Positions 1 to 5,724 of a stretch of 16,146 nt of DNA are shown here, one piece after another. The position numbers and the translations under genes are program-made. The stretch is from Flavobacterium sp. UBA7665 (GTDB taxonomy: Bacteria > Bacteroidota > Bacteroidia > Flavobacteriales > Flavobacteriaceae). How positions within the stretch are numbered: position 1 is the first letter of the stretch; the number at the start of each line of letters is the position of its first letter. Below the pieces are notes generated by a model that was not told where the DNA came from, did not search any database, and saw nothing but the letters and a program-made list of their open reading frames with translations. Where the stretch lies: assembly GCA_002483285.1 (NCBI GenBank), contig DLHP01000023.1, positions 1-16,146 of the forward strand. The letters are read 5' to 3'.

Positions 1-179
1 CGAAAAATAAAATAGATACTTCCTGCCTGGCTGGCCGTTCGGGGAAAAAGCGTGAAAAACAACGAGAAAAAGCGGCAGCGCGCAGCGTTAAGAGTGAGCC
101 TGAAAGGCGAACGGCTCAGCAAGCGCCCGCTTTTGCGAGGTAGTTTTTAGCTTTTTATCCGGAGGCCATTGATTTTTTG
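1..179. other. Gene-free leader region
   Basis: No convincing gene is visible here. The sequence is rich in short A-runs and GCG words, with GAAAAAGCG occurring twice (about 43-51 and 71-79). A 6-bp inverted repeat, TGAGCC/GGCTCA, lies at 95-100 and 113-118. An open frame on the minus strand (88-381) runs through the downstream hairpin repeats and across the tyrS promoter. It has no recognisable domain and is probably not translated. The stretch reads as intergenic, repeat-derived DNA joined to the hairpin elements that follow. Confidence 0.5.
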
Positions 180-205
180 TTTCTTTTGTATCAAGACAAA
201 AGAAA
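180..205. repeat. CTTTTG/CAAAAG hairpin, copy 1
   Basis: A perfect 10-bp stem, TTTCTTTTGT/ACAAAAGAAA, closes over a 6-nt loop. A hairpin of the same design lies at 16074-16099: 10-bp stem, 6-nt loop, CTTTTG/CAAAAG core, followed within about 12 bases by a GGCCT or GCCTG word. The two are in the same orientation at opposite ends of the window. There is no T-run, so it does not look like a normal intrinsic terminator. It is best read as a member of a dispersed intergenic hairpin family. Confidence 0.65.
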
Positions 206-210
206 GCCTG

Positions 211-297
211 CGGCAGCATAGCCCCGATTGCAGCGGATATCCTTTTGCAGCGAGGCACGAGCGCAAAAGATAGCAGCGGAAAGCGGGAATCAGCTCC
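211..297 (-). repeat. Intergenic hairpin element, copy A
   Basis: An imperfect hairpin pairs TATCCTTTTGC (about 238-248) with GCAAAAGATA (263-272), with GCAGCGG words on both sides (230-236 and 273-279). Its reverse complement aligns with 14808-14886. Both contain GCTTTC, then CGGCTG or CCGCTG, TATCTTTT, a CTCG-containing loop with CCTCG, AAAAG, then CCGC and CAATC. It is therefore copy A of a two-copy family, opposite in orientation to the second copy. It lies just upstream of the tyrS promoter. No coding potential is seen. Confidence 0.65.
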
Positions 298-310
298 AAA
301 AAAATAAACT

Positions 311-340
311 TTGTGACTACACAACTCCTTGTTATCTTTG
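311..340 (+). promoter_or_regulatory. tyrS promoter (Bacteroidota type)
   Basis: TTG at 311-313 (the -33 element) is followed after exactly 19 nt by TATCTTTG at 333-340 (the -7 element), matching the Bacteroidota consensus TTG-N19-TAnnTTTG. Transcription would begin near 347 and leave a leader of about nine A-rich bases before the ATG at 356. This position excludes an in-frame upstream start at 329, which lies inside the promoter. Confidence 0.85.
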
Positions 341-355
341 CGCAAAATTACACCA

Positions 356-1660
356 ATGAAAAACCTAGTCGAAGAACTCAAATGGCGCGGCCTCTACCAT
401 GACAGCATGCCCGGAACCGAAGCGCAATTGCTAAAGGAATCCACGACGGCGTATATCGGGTTTGACCCAACCGCCGATTCGTTGCACATTGGCAGCATGG
501 TACAGATCATTTTGCTGGTACACCTCAAGAACTTTGGGCACAAACCCATTGCACTGGTGGGCGGCGCTACGGGAATGATTGGTGATCCTTCGGGGAAATC
601 AGACGAGCGCAATTTGCTCAATGAGGAGACGTTGGCCAAGAATGTGGCGGGCATCAAAAGTGTGTTGTCGCGTTTTTTGGACTTCAGTACGCCGGGCGAA
701 CTCGCGCCAGTCATGGTCAACAACTACGACTGGATGAAAAGTTTCACGTTCATTGACTTTGCGCGTGAAGTAGGAAAGCGGATTACCGTGAATTATATGA
801 TGGCCAAGGATTCGGTCAAGAAACGTTTGAGCGGTGAAGCCGGCGACGGCATGTCGTTTACCGAGTTCACCTACCAGCTCATCCAGGGCTACGATTTCTA
901 CCACTTGCACAAACATTACAATTGCGTGTTGCAGATGGGCGGCAGCGACCAATGGGGCAACATCACCACAGGAACCGAACTCGTGCGCCGCATGAACCCG
1001 AATGTTGAAGCAAAAGCTTTTGCACTCACCACACCATTGATCACCAAAGCCGACGGCTCGAAATTCGGCAAATCCGAAGGTGGAAACATTTGGCTCGACG
1101 CCGACAAAACCTCGGTATATAAATTCTACCAGTTTTGGCTCAATACATCGGATGAGGATGCAGAGAAGTACATTAAGATTTTTACGTTCTTAGACCAATC
1201 GGTAATCAACGTGCTCGTTTCACAACACAAGGAAGCGCCGCATTTGCGCGTGTTGCAACGCAAGCTGGCCGAAGAGATTACGGTTTTTGTACACGGACAG
1301 GAAGAATTGGACAAGGCCATCAAGGCGTCGAATATCTTGTTTGGGAACTCGACCTCAGAAGAGCTCAAAACGCTAGACAGCCAAACCTTCCTTGAAATTT
1401 TTGACGGCGTTCCGCAAGCCGAAGTTGCTATAGCCGATGTAAAAAACGGGATTGACATCGTAGAAGTGCTCAACGAAAAATCGGGTTTCCTCAAATCCAA
1501 CGGCGAAGCCAGACGCGCCCTGACCGAAAACTCCATCGCAGTAAACAAGGAAAAAGTAGCCGAAGGATTCCAGCTTTCAGAAAAAGACCTAATCAACAAC
1601 CAATTCGTCCTGCTCCAACGCGGCAAGAAAAACTATTTCGTGTTGCGTATCCTTGCTTAA
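356..1660 (+). CDS. tyrS: Tyrosyl-tRNA synthetase
   Basis: This cytoplasmic class I aminoacyl-tRNA synthetase activates tyrosine with ATP and charges tRNA-Tyr. The 434-residue product has the usual bacterial length. The N-terminal Rossmann catalytic domain contains GFDPTADSLHIGS (residues 35-47, the HIGH-type motif) and KFGKS (236-240, in place of KMSKS). QMGGSDQWGN (193-202) is the conserved tyrosine/tRNA-binding segment of the family. The last ~70 residues resemble an S4-type RNA-binding domain. The start at 356 follows from the promoter at 311-340. There is no Shine-Dalgarno sequence, which is normal for this group. The gene is monocistronic and converges on the acyltransferase gene across a repeat-filled gap. 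Identity is very secure. Confidence 0.97.
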   Translation: MKNLVEELKWRGLYHDSMPGTEAQLLKESTTAYIGFDPTADSLHIGSMVQIILLVHLKNFGHKPIALVGGATGMIGDPSGKSDERNLLNEETLAKNVAGIKSVLSRFLDFSTPGELAPVMVNNYDWMKSFTFIDFAREVGKRITVNYMMAKDSVKKRLSGEAGDGMSFTEFTYQLIQGYDFYHLHKHYNCVLQMGGSDQWGNITTGTELVRRMNPNVEAKAFALTTPLITKADGSKFGKSEGGNIWLDADKTSVYKFYQFWLNTSDEDAEKYIKIFTFLDQSVINVLVSQHKEAPHLRVLQRKLAEEITVFVHGQEELDKAIKASNILFGNSTSEELKTLDSQTFLEIFDGVPQAEVAIADVKNGIDIVEVLNEKSGFLKSNGEARRALTENSIAVNKEKVAEGFQLSEKDLINNQFVLLQRGKKNYFVLRILA

Positions 1661-1669
1661 AGTTTAAAC

Positions 1670-1745
1670 AACACAGATTCCACAAATTTCACAGATTGGA
1701 TTGTTCTAAATCCGTGAAATCTGTGGAATCTGTGGAATCTGTGTT
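1670..1745. repeat. Long inverted repeat, possible tyrS terminator
   Basis: AACACAGATTC (1670-1680) pairs perfectly with GAATCTGTGTT (1735-1745). The arms continue inward imperfectly through repeated CACAGATT and AATCTGTG words. The right arm ends in TTTTAATTTTT, so the folded RNA could end tyrS transcription. The internal direct repetition of the CACAGATT/AATCTGTG word suggests a repeat element rather than a simple terminator. Confidence 0.65.
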
Positions 1746-1751
1746 TTAATT

Positions 1752-1791
1752 TTTGCGTGTCTTTGCGCTCCTTTGCGCATCTTTGCGTCCC
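1752..1791 (+). repeat. 10-bp tandem repeat, four units
   Basis: Four consecutive 10-bp units begin with TTTGCG (TTTGCGTGTC, TTTGCGCTCC, TTTGCGCATC, TTTGCGTCCC). The first six bases are invariant and the last four vary. The array sits between the inverted repeat and the GCGCAGCG array, in the gap between convergent genes. No function can be read from it. Confidence 0.8.
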
Positions 1792-1818
1792 AACGGCCAA
1801 AGCCCAAAGGGCGCGTCT

Positions 1819-1920
1819 AAAGGCGCAGCCGTGTCCAAAGCGCAGCGTGTCTACAGCGCAGCGTTTCTATAGGCGCAGCCGTTTCTATAGCGCAGCGTCT
1901 CCATAGGCGCAGCCGTCTCC
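1819..1920 (+). repeat. Tandem array of alternating 18- and 16-bp GCGCAGC units
   Basis: Six units fill the segment without gaps. Three are 18 bp of the form AtAGGCGCAGCCGTxTCy (1819-1836, 1869-1886, 1903-1920). Three are 16 bp of the form AtAGCGCAGCGTxTCy (1837-1852, 1853-1868, 1887-1902). A shorter degenerate unit precedes them at 1806-1818. The 18-bp form differs by an added G before and an added C after the GCGCAGC core, so each arm lengthens symmetrically. The array ends on the first base of the stop codon (minus strand) of the neighbouring gene. Confidence 0.85.
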
Positions 1921-2900
1921 TAAAGAACCATCAAATTACAACCCCGAATATCCGAATGATCAAACCTGCCCAATACCTCAAACGAGTTGTTGGGCTTTTT
2001 TTTACCCAAATCCTGCGTGGCGATGAACGAGCAGGAATTGATATTGGCGAGGTCGATGACGTTGATGCCGCCGGTTTTTCCGTTGTCGATGTAAGTTAGT
2101 GCGTCTTCGGTGTCGCGGATCAGGATTTGCATCCACGGTGGACATTCAAAAACGCCGTCACCTAATGAGTAAGCCTGCGACAAGAGCTCGGTCATGCCGT
2201 ATTCTGAATGGATTGCCGACACCCCGAAGCCTTCGCACAATTGCGCGTGCAATTCCTCCCGGATCATTTCGCGGCGCTTGCCTTTCATACCACCCGTTTC
2301 CATGACAATGGTATTTTGAAGTTGAAATTGGTGCTTTTCGATGAGGTCGAGCAGCGCATAAGTCACCCCGATAAGGATTACATTTTGCCCGGCCTTGTCG
2401 AGTGCGGTGAGTTTTTCAATCAGTGCGTCGTATTGGTTGAGGTAGAATCCGCTGTCTGGGTTGTTGGTGCGGTCAATCAAATCCTTCACCATATAAATCA
2501 GTGATGATCCGTCGCGTTCGAGATAGGATGGAAGCAAAGCCAATACCACATAATCCTCGATGTTACCATAAAATTCGGCGAACGCTTTGCGGTAACTTGC
2601 TTCGTACAAAGTAATGTCGGTGACCAAGTGCTTGCTCGTGATCATGCCCGTGGTGCCGCTGCTGGTGAAGGTTTCCTGGATAGGATTGGTGTTTGAAACA
2701 ACTTCGTGGCTTTTAAAAAATTGTATGGGCAGGAATGGAATCTGGGTAAGGGATTTTATGGTGCCGACATCGATATGAAGGAAATCGCAAAATTCACGAT
2801 ACACCTTATTATTTTCGTATTGAAAACGAAACACTTTAAGCGCGGTCTTCTCGAATTGCTTTTGGGTGGTTATAGTGAATATGTCGGGAACGGGATGCAA
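1920..2900 (-). CDS. LuxE/PaaK-type adenylate-forming acyltransferase
   Basis: The 326-residue soluble protein resembles the LuxE acyl-protein synthetase branch of the ANL adenylate-forming superfamily. Visible motifs are the phosphate loop TSSGTTG (about residues 79-85), METGGMKG (200-207), the adenylate-binding EYGMTE (233-238), a hinge-region-like IATQDLG (293-299) and GRFDHSDIRGC (311-321). Members activate a carboxylic acid as acyl-AMP and pass it to a thiol; the substrate here cannot be told. The start is a TTG codon at 2900: an in-frame TGA lies 18 bases upstream and no ATG lies between. Its own promoter follows the upstream gene's terminator, so it is probably monocistronic. The stop codon abuts a tandem repeat array. 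Full LuxCDABE genes are absent, so a bioluminescence role is unlikely. Confidence 0.82.
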   Translation of the reverse strand: MHPVPDIFTITTQKQFEKTALKVFRFQYENNKVYREFCDFLHIDVGTIKSLTQIPFLPIQFFKSHEVVSNTNPIQETFTSSGTTGMITSKHLVTDITLYEASYRKAFAEFYGNIEDYVVLALLPSYLERDGSSLIYMVKDLIDRTNNPDSGFYLNQYDALIEKLTALDKAGQNVILIGVTYALLDLIEKHQFQLQNTIVMETGGMKGKRREMIREELHAQLCEGFGVSAIHSEYGMTELLSQAYSLGDGVFECPPWMQILIRDTEDALTYIDNGKTGGINVIDLANINSCSFIATQDLGKKKPNNSFEVLGRFDHSDIRGCNLMVL

Positions 2901-2944
2901 GCTGCTTTTATTAATGTTTCAATTCGGCGTGAGGGCCTAGGGTG

Positions 2945-2972
2945 CAAAAGTAGGGAAATAAAAAAACTCCAA
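2945..2972 (-). promoter_or_regulatory. Probable promoter of the acyltransferase gene
   Basis: Read on the minus strand, TACTTTTG (2952-2945) fits the -7 consensus TAnnTTTG. A TTG (2972-2970) lies 17 nt upstream, slightly shorter than the usual 19-21. Transcription would begin near 2939, leaving a leader of about 38 bases before the TTG start codon. The promoter overlaps the terminator hairpin of the upstream gene. Confidence 0.55.
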
Positions 2973-2991
2973 CTTTGCAATTGGAGTTTTT
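2961..2991 (-). terminator. Intrinsic terminator after the T9SS cargo gene
   Basis: A perfect 11-bp stem, AAAAACTCCAA (2962-2972) with TTGGAGTTTTT (2981-2991), encloses an 8-nt loop. On the minus strand the stem ends in a run of T. It lies 20 bases after the stop codon of the gene at 3011-3931. The A/T symmetry would also let it act on plus-strand transcripts. Confidence 0.85.
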
Positions 2992-3010
2992 AGTATGAGG
3001 GAAAAGTGAA

Positions 3011-3931
3011 TTATCTGATCACTAATTTTCTGGTAGCTGTTTTTCCTGCTTCAGTAATTTTAACCATGTAAACACCACCGCTTAGCGCAGCTACGTTGAT
3101 TGGTTGGTTGGTTACCGTTGCTTTTACAACTGGTTTGCCCAACACATCAAAAATAGTTACTTGTTTGGTATCGTTGCTGTCTGAAGTTACGAACAAGTTT
3201 CCGGCTGTTACTGGGTTAGGATATACTTTTAAACCAGCAATGTCGAAGTTTTGTTTGGCCAAAGCAAAAGTGCTCAAGCTGATTGCGTTTGAAATAAACG
3301 CACAGTTGTTGTTTGGAGCAACGAAAGCGGCAAGTCCTCCGTAAGTAAAAGAAGAGTTTACGAAAACACCTCCGTTTGGTCCCACGCCGTCATTTCTTTT
3401 GGCATAACTGTCTTGGTAAGCCCACGCAGCGCTATAATCTGCAGAACCTCCAGGGATATCTAAAGGATTTCCAAATTGGTCTACAACAGAAACTACCGCA
3501 GGAGTTGGCGTAGCACCGTCAGTGATTACGATTCTGTAAGCATCGTTACCATTTCCGTTAGGAATGTTTCCGCCAGCCAAACCGGTAGGCAAAACAATGG
3601 CAGGATACATTTCATTGAATGTAGTGGTTGGCGTTACTACCAGGTGGATGTAGGCGTTAGAAACTGTTCCCAGTGGCGTTAAATCCAAACCTGAATTCCA
3701 GGAAATGGCCCCAGCATCGGCAGCACCGTTTGATTCGGTCTGTAGCCTGTAGTTGGTAAAGTCAATAGTTCCTGATACATAAAGCTCAGTAATTTTTGGG
3801 CTTGAAGTACCTGTCGCTCCTGCACAACCGTCAGAAGGCAAAGTGCCATCAACCACGCGGCTGATCACAACGCTTTGTGCGAATGTAACCGCAGAAATAA
3901 AAAGAATTGATAAAGTGTAAAGTTTTTTCAT
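3011..3931 (-). CDS. Secreted protein with T9SS type A sorting domain
   Basis: The 306-residue protein is predicted to cross the inner membrane by Sec and the outer membrane by type IX secretion. It has a clear signal peptide (residues 1-18, cleavage before Q19). The passenger spans about 19-231 and the sorting domain about 232-306, with YPNPV, VTIFDVLGK, GGVYMVKI and the basic ending TRKLVIR. The passenger contains ITELYVSG...NYRLQ, which faintly recalls lamin-tail-like beta domains; this is a guess. Only two cysteines occur, in SDGCAG and NNNCAF, and they could form a disulfide. No catalytic motif is recognised. The gene has its own -7 element and terminator. The cargo may be released or anchored at the surface; its function is unknown. 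Confidence 0.85.
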   Translation of the reverse strand: MKKLYTLSILFISAVTFAQSVVISRVVDGTLPSDGCAGATGTSSPKITELYVSGTIDFTNYRLQTESNGAADAGAISWNSGLDLTPLGTVSNAYIHLVVTPTTTFNEMYPAIVLPTGLAGGNIPNGNGNDAYRIVITDGATPTPAVVSVVDQFGNPLDIPGGSADYSAAWAYQDSYAKRNDGVGPNGGVFVNSSFTYGGLAAFVAPNNNCAFISNAISLSTFALAKQNFDIAGLKVYPNPVTAGNLFVTSDSNDTKQVTIFDVLGKPVVKATVTNQPINVAALSGGVYMVKITEAGKTATRKLVIR

Positions 3932-3954
3932 GTTTGAGTTTTTAAATTATAAGA

Positions 3955-3962
3955 CAAAGATA
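3955..3962 (-). promoter_or_regulatory. -7 element upstream of the T9SS cargo gene
   Basis: TATCTTTG on the minus strand matches TAnnTTTG and lies 23 bases before the ATG. No TTG occurs at the expected -33 distance, so the promoter is either weak or activator-dependent. Confidence 0.5.
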
Positions 3963-4023
3963 GCTAGTATTTTTTTTGGCCGGTGCCGTTTTAGTGTGAA
4001 AAAAAGGATAAAAGAAGTTAAAG

Positions 4024-4335
4024 TTATTTCACAATCAGCTTTCGAGTAGCTGTAGCGTCACCTTCGTGGATCTTAATGATGTAAACGCCTGGAGATAAGG
4101 AGGCGATGTTGAGTTCGCGTGAGTTCATCGTGACCTGAAGGACTTTTTTACCAAGAACGTCAAAAATGGTGATTTCCTTGTCAAGCGAAGACTTAGAAGT
4201 AATGTAGATTTTGCCATTGCTCACAGGGTTTGGGTAGAAACTCAAACCGTCGATTCCTTGTTTGTCCTGAGCAGAAGCCGCAAGGGAAAACAAGCAAAAC
4301 AACAAAGCAATACTATAAAGGTAATTTTTCTTCAT
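4024..4335 (-). CDS. Miniature T9SS protein: signal peptide plus sorting domain only
   Basis: The 103-residue product has a signal peptide (about residues 1-22, ending AASA before Q) followed almost at once by a full type A sorting domain: FYPNPV, ITIFDVLGK, SPGVYIIKI and the basic ending TRKLIVK. Only about six residues (DKQGID) separate the two, so there is no passenger. Roughly half the residues of the domain match the sorting domain of the cargo encoded just downstream. The ATG at 4335 is chosen because an in-frame TTG at 4374 lies inside the promoter. It has its own promoter. It could be secreted alone, occupy the T9SS machinery, or be a decayed remnant; nothing in the sequence decides this. 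Confidence 0.8.
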   Translation of the reverse strand: MKKNYLYSIALLFCLFSLAASAQDKQGIDGLSFYPNPVSNGKIYITSKSSLDKEITIFDVLGKKVLQVTMNSRELNIASLSPGVYIIKIHEGDATATRKLIVK

Positions 4336-4351
4336 GGCTACATTTATGGGG

Positions 4352-4381
4352 TAAAAGTAAAAAATTAATTTCAAACATCAA
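4352..4381 (-). promoter_or_regulatory. Promoter of the miniature T9SS gene
   Basis: On the minus strand, TTG (4381-4379) is followed after exactly 19 nt by TACTTTTA (4359-4352). This matches TTG-N19-TAnnTTTG except for the final base. Transcription would begin about 10 bases before the ATG at 4335. Confidence 0.7.
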
Positions 4382-4434
4382 GCCAAAACTGTAACTCTTG
4401 TAAAAAAAACCGATATTACTGATAATTAAGGCGT

Positions 4435-4465
4435 TTAAAAGAAAAAGCACCCATAAAAGGGTGCT
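4435..4465 (-). terminator. Intrinsic terminator of the receptor/lipoprotein operon
   Basis: The 7-bp GC-rich stem AGCACCC (4446-4452) / GGGTGCT (4459-4465) has a 6-nt loop. Read on the minus strand it is followed by TTTTTCTTTT. It lies about 25 bases after the stop codon of the lipoprotein gene and separates that operon from the miniature T9SS gene. Confidence 0.88.
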
Positions 4466-4490
4466 CTCTCAAAACTGAATTCAAATACTA

Positions 4491-5678
4491 TTATTGCAAT
4501 AAGTTTACGCCATCTACGACAGCCCAAGCGCCAGGAGTTATCGTTGCTCCTGTGGTGGTACCCAACGTGTAGTTGCTAGGCGCGAAGTTTACAATTATAC
4601 CAGCGGCACCAGCACTTTGCGAGGTCCCGTCGTTGATTTGTACGTTAAGCAATTTTACTTTACCAGAACTGATTTGATCGGTGTTGGTTGCATTGTCCTG
4701 GATACGAACTGCTGTAGCACCAGCGGTAGTGTAACCCGCAATCAAGATGTTGCTAAACACACCGTTTCCTTGTTTTTTAAACTGGATGGCATCATACTCT
4801 GCAGCAGAGGAACCACCTTCTGTGATAGTACCCGCAGCTCTTTTTAATGTGATGTTGTCAATTATTGGCCAAAAGCCGTTGTTCACACTTTTTGCCTCGA
4901 TTTCCATACCGAAGTTTCCTGTACCGGTTTGGTAAGCATACCAATTGGTGTTGTTTTGGCCTCTCCAGCCATCTTGCCAATCGAATGAATCATCAGAGTT
5001 TCCGTAAGAAATAAGGTTTTTTGCGCTTACCGTACCACCGTAGAATTCAAATCCGTCATCGGCACCTTTGTAAGACACCAGATTTTCAAGGATGGTTCCA
5101 GATCCAACAGAGTAGAATGAAAAGCCGTTCATTTCGCTGGTTCCGTCGGTGATTTTTTTACCAGCGTACTCTACACGTACATATCTTAAGGTACCGCCGT
5201 TGTGCGCTGCATTGGTTCCGCCATAAGTGTAAGCAGTGTTAGCATCATTGGTTAAACCATCTTCTGCAGTTGCAGTAGCAACTCCGGCTGCGCCAACAAT
5301 AGGAGCGTCTCCGTAAATGATGATTCCGCCCCATGAGCCGGCCACTTTAGAAACTTCGGTACATACGATAGGTTCGGCAGCAGTTCCGTTCATGATAAGT
5401 TTTCCGCCGTTTTCTACCACGATAGCATCGGTTCCCGAGGTTACATCGGCAGTAATTGTTGATCCAGCGGCAAAAGTTACCGTGACACCCGCTTTGATTT
5501 TGTATACACCGCTAAGTGTATAATTTCCTTTGATAAAGGTTTTGTCTGCTGTAGCCTGTCCGCCGATTTCTCCGCTTCCTAGTGGCGGGGTAATAATTAC
5601 ATCCTCATCATCGCTTGACGAACAAGAATTTAAAAATAATGTCGCGGCAAAAGCCATCAATAAAAATTTGGTTTTCAT
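4491..5678 (-). CDS. Surface-exposed beta-helix-like lipoprotein
   Basis: The 395-residue product begins with a lipoprotein signal peptide with lipobox LNSC (Cys19). The cysteine is followed by SSSDDED, an acidic run like the Bacteroidota lipoprotein export signal that sends lipoproteins to the cell surface. From about residue 50 on, the protein is built of short strands and turns rich in G, N, T and D (GSTITAD, GGKLIMNG, GSWGGIIIYGD, GFEFYGGT, DDSFDWQDG), as in right-handed parallel beta-helices. No catalytic residues are recognised. The start at 5678 puts the signal peptide first; an upstream in-frame extension lacks one. The gene lies 46 bp after the TonB-dependent receptor gene and shares its terminator, so the two probably act together. 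It is not SusD-like. Substrate is unknown; carbohydrate or organophosphate binding are guesses. Confidence 0.82.
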   Translation of the reverse strand: MKTKFLLMAFAATLFLNSCSSSDDEDVIITPPLGSGEIGGQATADKTFIKGNYTLSGVYKIKAGVTVTFAAGSTITADVTSGTDAIVVENGGKLIMNGTAAEPIVCTEVSKVAGSWGGIIIYGDAPIVGAAGVATATAEDGLTNDANTAYTYGGTNAAHNGGTLRYVRVEYAGKKITDGTSEMNGFSFYSVGSGTILENLVSYKGADDGFEFYGGTVSAKNLISYGNSDDSFDWQDGWRGQNNTNWYAYQTGTGNFGMEIEAKSVNNGFWPIIDNITLKRAAGTITEGGSSAAEYDAIQFKKQGNGVFSNILIAGYTTAGATAVRIQDNATNTDQISSGKVKLLNVQINDGTSQSAGAAGIIVNFAPSNYTLGTTTGATITPGAWAVVDGVNLLQ

Positions 5679-5724
5679 TTTTTTTTTGTTTTTAATAGTT
5701 GAAATATAGTTGTGTTTAAATTTT

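Noticed and set aside
329..355. Upstream in-frame start of tyrS
   Set aside because: It lies inside the -33/-7 promoter and before the predicted transcription start; TyrRS homology begins at 356.
88..381. A 97-residue open frame on the minus strand upstream of tyrS
   Set aside because: It crosses two hairpin repeats, the tyrS promoter and the tyrS start, and has no recognisable domain or signal.
1752..1920. Tandem repeats as a CRISPR array
   Set aside because: Units are gapless, 10 or 16-18 bp long, with no unique spacers and no cas genes.
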